Below, piece by piece: positions 6,863 through 9,214 of a stretch of DNA of 9,214 nucleotides (position 1 is the stretch's first letter; each line of letters begins with the position of its first letter). Both the position numbers and the translations under genes were made by a program. Under the pieces are notes generated by a model. That model worked only from the letters and a program-made list of their open reading frames with translations. It made no database searches and had not been told where the DNA came from. The DNA comes from Lachnospiraceae bacterium (GTDB lineage: Bacteria > Bacillota > Clostridia > Lachnospirales > Lachnospiraceae), in contig VSNO01000165.1 of the NCBI GenBank assembly GCA_009774375.1, positions 1 through 9,214 on the forward strand. The letters are read 5' to 3'.

Positions 6863-7402
6863 TCAGATACCTAAATTCAGTTCAGAGAAATCAATATATA
6901 GATCATCATAGATATTGACTTTGATATTATCTTGAAAAGTATAAGTTTCCATTTCGAAATCTGTTTGACTAAGGTAATAAATAATTACTTTTTGACGGCG
7001 TGGGTCTACAATCCAGTATTCACGCACACCGTAATTTTTATAAAAATATAGCTTGCGAATATAATCATCAGAAGGATTTCCAGGTGAAACAATCTCAATG
7101 ATGAAGTCTGGTGCACCGTTGCAACGTTTTCCGTCCAATTTATCCTTGTCACATACAATCATAAGATCAGGCTGGACAATTATAAGAGGATTATCATCAA
7201 GTTTGACATCAAATGGAGCATGAAACACCCTGCAGGAGCCTTTCTTGCTTTTGATATAGGTGTTGAGGATAGTAGTCAGCTCTGTGGAAATTGTCTGGTG
7301 GATTTCTGACGGACTGGCCATATCATAGACAACACCTTCAAAGACTTCTACTCGCCTGTTTTCCGGAAGGGCTTCGTACTGTTCCAGGGTAATGATTTCA
7401 GA
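6863..7402 (-). pseudogene. Uma2 family (DUF820) PD-(D/E)xK nuclease-like gene with lost start codon
   Basis: Uma2 proteins have a restriction-endonuclease-like fold; their cellular role is not well established and most are found in accessory DNA. The frame read from 7402 starts SEIITLEQYEALPENRRVEV, the usual beginning of the family, and continues to DMASPSEIHQT. A TAA at 7403-7405 stands directly upstream, and no ATG, GTG or TTG lies between it and the first in-frame ATG at 7321. The conventional 152-residue start at 7321 would therefore lose about 27 conserved residues. Numbering from that ATG, the core is complete: QPDLMIVCD (D52), PDFIIEIVSPGN (E76), RKLYFYKNYGVREYWIVDP (K90). The catalytic residues are present, so a shortened protein is not excluded, but no ribosome site is evident. 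It is AT-rich compared with the genes on both sides, which suggests transfer. The family call is firm; calling it broken is likely rather than proven. Confidence 0.75.
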
Positions 7403-7536
7403 TTATATATGCGGCAGCTGTTATGAAGGCCGTAGTGGATGGTTTTAAGGGTGAGGTGATTTTTGAACCTGCTGAAGAAGTCTGTAAGCAAACATCAGAA
7501 AAAGTCCAGGAGGAACAGGAGAAGCTTTTGGTGTAA
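7402..7536 (+). pseudogene. Coding-like 3' gene fragment, unidentified
   Basis: The plus frame reads through AAAVMKAVVDGFKGEVIFEP and then a charged EEVCKQTSEKVQEEQEKLLV before TAA at 7534. The composition (Glu/Lys-rich amphipathic end) looks like the true C-terminus of a protein. There is no upstream coding: it begins exactly where the Uma2 gene loses its 5' end (about 7402), which marks a probable recombination joint. An internal ATG at 7423 lacks a ribosome site. The family is not recognised. Confidence 0.35.
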
Positions 7537-7691
7537 ATGGATTGTTGGGAACATCTGACACAAAACAAAAAGAAGCTGTAGATTTAAAACAATTTGTTAT
7601 GGATGCCACGGAGCGGGGGCGAAATGCAGATAAATATGTAAGGAAGTTGAGAGATAATGACAGATCTGGGCGGACAGGAAACATTGTATAA
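7488..7691 (+). pseudogene. Second coding-like fragment in another frame, unidentified
   Basis: This frame is open between TAA at 7485 and TAA at 7689 and includes SPGGTGEAFGVNGLLG, TSDTKQKEAVDLKQF and ERGRNADKYVRKLRDND, ending SGRTGNIV. It overlaps the end of the previous fragment in a different frame, so the two may be one gene split by a frameshift or two remnants. There is no plausible start codon with a ribosome site. The Gly/Asn-rich style recalls C-termini of phage or polymorphic-toxin proteins, but I do not recognise the family. The 91-codon minus frame over the same bases (7720-7445) is taken to be its shadow. Confidence 0.35.
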
Positions 7692-7888
7692 AAAGGTGCA
7701 ATGAACGTGTTAAATGGCAATGTATACCAGAAAATATAATAGACGAAGAATCCAATTTGATGGACACAAAAATCACGTGTATTTTGAAATAAAAATGCGG
7801 CGTGATTTTTTTTTATTGCTTATTGGTGATACAGTTTCCTTATTTTGTTTCATTTTCTGACCGCCGGAGCAAGTCCTTATTTCAGGTT
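7692..7888. other. AT-rich non-coding stretch containing a terminator
   Basis: No gene or RNA is seen here apart from the hairpin at 7768-7810. The stretch closes the AT-rich gene-debris island and separates it from the 3' end of the RpiR-type regulator gene. Confidence 0.5.
7768..7810. terminator. Bidirectional intrinsic terminator
   Basis: The 10-base arms AAAAATCACG (7768-7777) and CGTGATTTTT (7801-7810) are perfect, with a 23-base AT-rich loop that can pair further internally, and the right arm runs into a nine-T tract. Read on the minus strand it also ends in five Ts, so it can serve both the plus-strand remnant and the regulator gene, which ends at 7889. Confidence 0.75.
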
Positions 7889-8737
7889 TTAAACATACAG
7901 GGAATAGCTCTTCTCCAGGCTGTTCTCAATATTGGCGTAGTCTAAGTTGGCGACCGTGGTGAACAGGATGTCTGACAGGAAGAGCTGGGCGATCCTCGAG
8001 CTGGTCGCCCCGCTGCGCTTGCTGATCTCCAGGGAGCTCATGTAGAGCACATAATCGCACTTCTGCGTCAGCGGATTGACTGTGTGCTTTGTGATGCCGA
8101 TCATGGTCGTGCCGTTCTTTTTCAGGATATCCGCGATGTGGAGGATCTCGGGGGTCTCACCGGAATTGGAAAAGAGCAGCGCCGCATCCTCCGCAGTGCT
8201 GATGGTGGCGGAGGTGAAGGCGACATGATAATCGGAGTCGTAGCTGACACTGTAGCCGAGGCGCAGCAGCTTCTGGTAGAGGTCACAGGCGACCAGGCCG
8301 GATGCGCCGATACCGAACAGACGGACGGTGCGCGCCTGGATGATGCACCGGGCGACGCATTCCATGACCTCTTCGTCAAACAGATGGTAGGTCATGTTGA
8401 TGGACGCGATGCAGTTGTTATGTACGGTGTCAGCGATGGCGGGAACCGAGGAGAAATCCTTCACGTCCGTGAAGAGGACTTCTGTCTTGGGAGCGGGGGC
8501 GATGGATTTGTTCGTCTCGTTGAAAAGAGCCTTTTTCAGACCTTTGAGTCCGTCGTACCCCATGGATTTGCAGAAGCGCACCCACGCGCCCTGGCTGGTT
8601 CCCGAACGTTCCGCGAGGGCAGCGAGGGGATATTTGAAGATGTCCTCTTTGTTTTTTATGAAATAGTCCGCCGCCAGCTGTTCGGACCTGCTGATCTCGG
8701 GGTAGATACTCTGGGCTTTCAATTCGATCGTTGTCAT
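7889..8737 (-). CDS. RpiR/MurR family transcriptional regulator with SIS domain
   Basis: A 282-residue DNA-binding regulator of sugar-phosphate or amino-sugar metabolism. Residues 1 to about 77 are the RpiR helix-turn-helix domain (YPLAALAERSGTSQGAWVRF, then CKSMGYDGLKGLKKALF). Residues of about 107-260 are a SIS sugar-isomerase fold that binds a phosphosugar: VRLFGIGASGL (138-148) and the ligand-loop signature SNSGET (200-205). The usual family length is about 280. The start at 8737 is chosen because AAAGGTGG (8752-8745) lies seven bases upstream and MTTIELKAQSIYPEISRSEQ is a family-like N-terminus. The frame stays open to 8884, but that extension would be translated through the gene's own promoter. 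It is divergent from an N-acetylglucosamine-kinase-like gene, its likely target, and may also control itself. The inducer is probably an amino-sugar phosphate (inferred from the neighbour). Confidence 0.93.
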   Translation of the reverse strand: MTTIELKAQSIYPEISRSEQLAADYFIKNKEDIFKYPLAALAERSGTSQGAWVRFCKSMGYDGLKGLKKALFNETNKSIAPAPKTEVLFTDVKDFSSVPAIADTVHNNCIASINMTYHLFDEEVMECVARCIIQARTVRLFGIGASGLVACDLYQKLLRLGYSVSYDSDYHVAFTSATISTAEDAALLFSNSGETPEILHIADILKKNGTTMIGITKHTVNPLTQKCDYVLYMSSLEISKRSGATSSRIAQLFLSDILFTTVANLDYANIENSLEKSYSLYV

Positions 8738-8786
8738 AATGATTCCACCTTTCGTTGTACATCTGTGCGGTTCTCCATTATGGTAT

Positions 8787-8815
8787 ATTGTAGAAGAACG
8801 GAAGTGAAAAAGCAA
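8787..8815 (-). promoter_or_regulatory. Sigma-A promoter of the RpiR-type regulator
   Basis: On the minus strand TTGCTT (8815-8810) and TACAAT (8792-8787) are separated by exactly 17 bases. The predicted transcript starts near 8780, giving a leader of roughly 40 bases before the start at 8737. Confidence 0.75.
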
Positions 8816-8891
8816 GAGATTTCTCATTCTGAGTATAAAATAAAAAATCATAAATATCAAATATAATTTAAAATAAAATTTCAAAAATCAA

Positions 8892-8920
8892 TTGACACGA
8901 CATACAAAATGGAATACTAT
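8892..8920 (+). promoter_or_regulatory. Sigma-A promoter of the kinase gene
   Basis: Consensus TTGACA (8892-8897), a 17-base spacer and TACTAT (8915-8920). The predicted start is near 8927, so the leader to the ATG at 8964 is about 37 bases. Such a strong core promoter next to a divergent repressor gene suggests repression rather than activation. Confidence 0.82.
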
Positions 8921-8963
8921 GTAGAAAACAAGGCGGCACAGTGCCGGCGGATAGGGGGTTGAA

Positions 8964-9214
8964 ATGGAGAGATATTATATTGGCATGGACGGCGGCGGGA
9001 TGTCCACAAAGGTTCTGGTGTGGGACGGGACGCGGGAGCACTGCCGTCTGTCGGCGGGGAGTCTGAACTACAACAGTGCAGGTCCGGCGCGCATCGCGCA
9101 GGCGCTGGCGGAGCTCAGGGATGCGCTGGCGGAGAGCGGGTTTGCGGCGGATGACTGCGCGGCAGTCGGCATCGGCTGTGCGGGCGTCAGCAATCCGGCG
9201 GTCCGTCCCTTTCT
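8964..9214 (+). CDS. BadF/BadG/BcrA/BcrD-type ATPase, N-acetylglucosamine-kinase-like, 3' end outside window
   Basis: Only the first 83 codons are present. The N-terminus MERYYIGMDGGGMSTKVLVW is the phosphate-1 loop of the ASKHA sugar kinase fold (DGGG plus Ser/Thr, residues 9-15). It is followed by SLNYNSAG (about 37-44), the Asn-containing segment typical of bacterial N-acetylglucosamine kinases in this family, and VGIGCAGVSNP (68-78). It would phosphorylate an amino sugar in the cytoplasm, which fits the divergent SIS-domain regulator sensing a phosphosugar. The start is supported by the run AGGGGG five bases upstream (the G-run is 8954-8958). The 2-hydroxyglutaryl-CoA/benzoyl-CoA dehydratase activators share this fold and cannot be formally excluded from the fragment. 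The coding sequence is GC-rich, unlike the AT-rich debris island. Confidence 0.85.
   Translation, partial: MERYYIGMDGGGMSTKVLVWDGTREHCRLSAGSLNYNSAGPARIAQALAELRDALAESGFAADDCAAVGIGCAGVSNPAVRPF

Larger units (their letters stand above)
8738..8963. promoter_or_regulatory. Divergent control region between regulator and kinase genes
   Basis: 226 bases with two back-to-back promoters and a very AT-rich centre (8821-8890). Candidate operators are the 8-base palindrome TCAATTGA (8888-8895), which overlaps the kinase -35 box, and CTCA-TTC-TGAG near 8824-8834. Neither is long enough to be assigned with confidence. Confidence 0.6.

Noticed and set aside
8084..8866. Long 260-codon plus-strand frame antisense to the regulator
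   Set aside because: It mirrors the codons of a clear RpiR/SIS gene and shows no recognisable family; it is a shadow frame.
8738..8884. 49-codon N-terminal extension of the RpiR-type regulator
   Set aside because: It would be translated through the predicted promoter, is rich in Phe/Leu/Tyr from AT-rich DNA, and the ATG at 8737 has a proper ribosome site.
8901..8921. CATA...TATG imperfect dyad across the kinase promoter as an operator
   Set aside because: Only the outer four bases pair and most of the inner positions do not match.
1..9214. CRISPR arrays, tRNA or rRNA genes, riboswitches, direct-repeat arrays
   Set aside because: I read for these and saw no regularly spaced repeats, cloverleaf with CCA-type acceptor, or conserved riboswitch core.

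Overview
The window looks like chromosome from a gut-type clostridium, most likely in Lachnospiraceae. The reasons are strong AGGAGG-type ribosome sites, consensus sigma-A promoters, moderately GC-rich genes and family-level protein features. The genus cannot be named from this sequence.

Layout. Positions 2-1642 (+) hold the 3' three quarters of a family 3 glycoside hydrolase (beta-glucosidase type), cut by the left edge. A 186-base gap follows, with a 108-base MITE-like inverted-repeat element (1668-1775) and a separate small inverted repeat (1780-1802). Positions 1829-3010 (+) encode an in-frame chimera: the N-terminal domains of a GH78 alpha-L-rhamnosidase run directly into the C-terminal half of an alpha/beta-hydrolase esterase. 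Positions 3064-6534 (+) encode a 1156-residue protein. It joins an Old Yellow Enzyme/2,4-dienoyl-CoA-reductase-type flavin and iron-sulfur ene-reductase, a short-chain dehydrogenase/epimerase domain and a C-terminal zinc-ribbon tail. Two hairpin terminators (6552-6589 and 6786-6838) close this side.

Positions 6840-7860 form an AT-rich island of broken genes. It holds a Uma2-family (DUF820) nuclease-like gene on the minus strand whose start codon is lost, followed by two short coding-like fragments in different plus frames. It ends at a bidirectional terminator (7768-7810).

The right end is a clean divergent regulator/kinase pair. An RpiR/MurR-type phosphosugar-sensing repressor (7889-8737, -) and the start of a BadF/BcrA-type N-acetylglucosamine-kinase-like gene (8964 to the edge, +) each have a recognisable sigma-A promoter with a 17-base spacer.

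How the genes may work together (inference): the left block removes sugars (beta-glucosidase, former rhamnosidase, former esterase) next to a large flavin ene-reductase/dehydrogenase. This arrangement would suit deglycosylation of a plant glycoside such as a rutinoside, followed by reduction of the aglycone. The substrate is unknown, and the rhamnosidase/esterase gene appears to have been damaged by a deletion. The right block looks like an independent amino-sugar uptake or phosphorylation operon.
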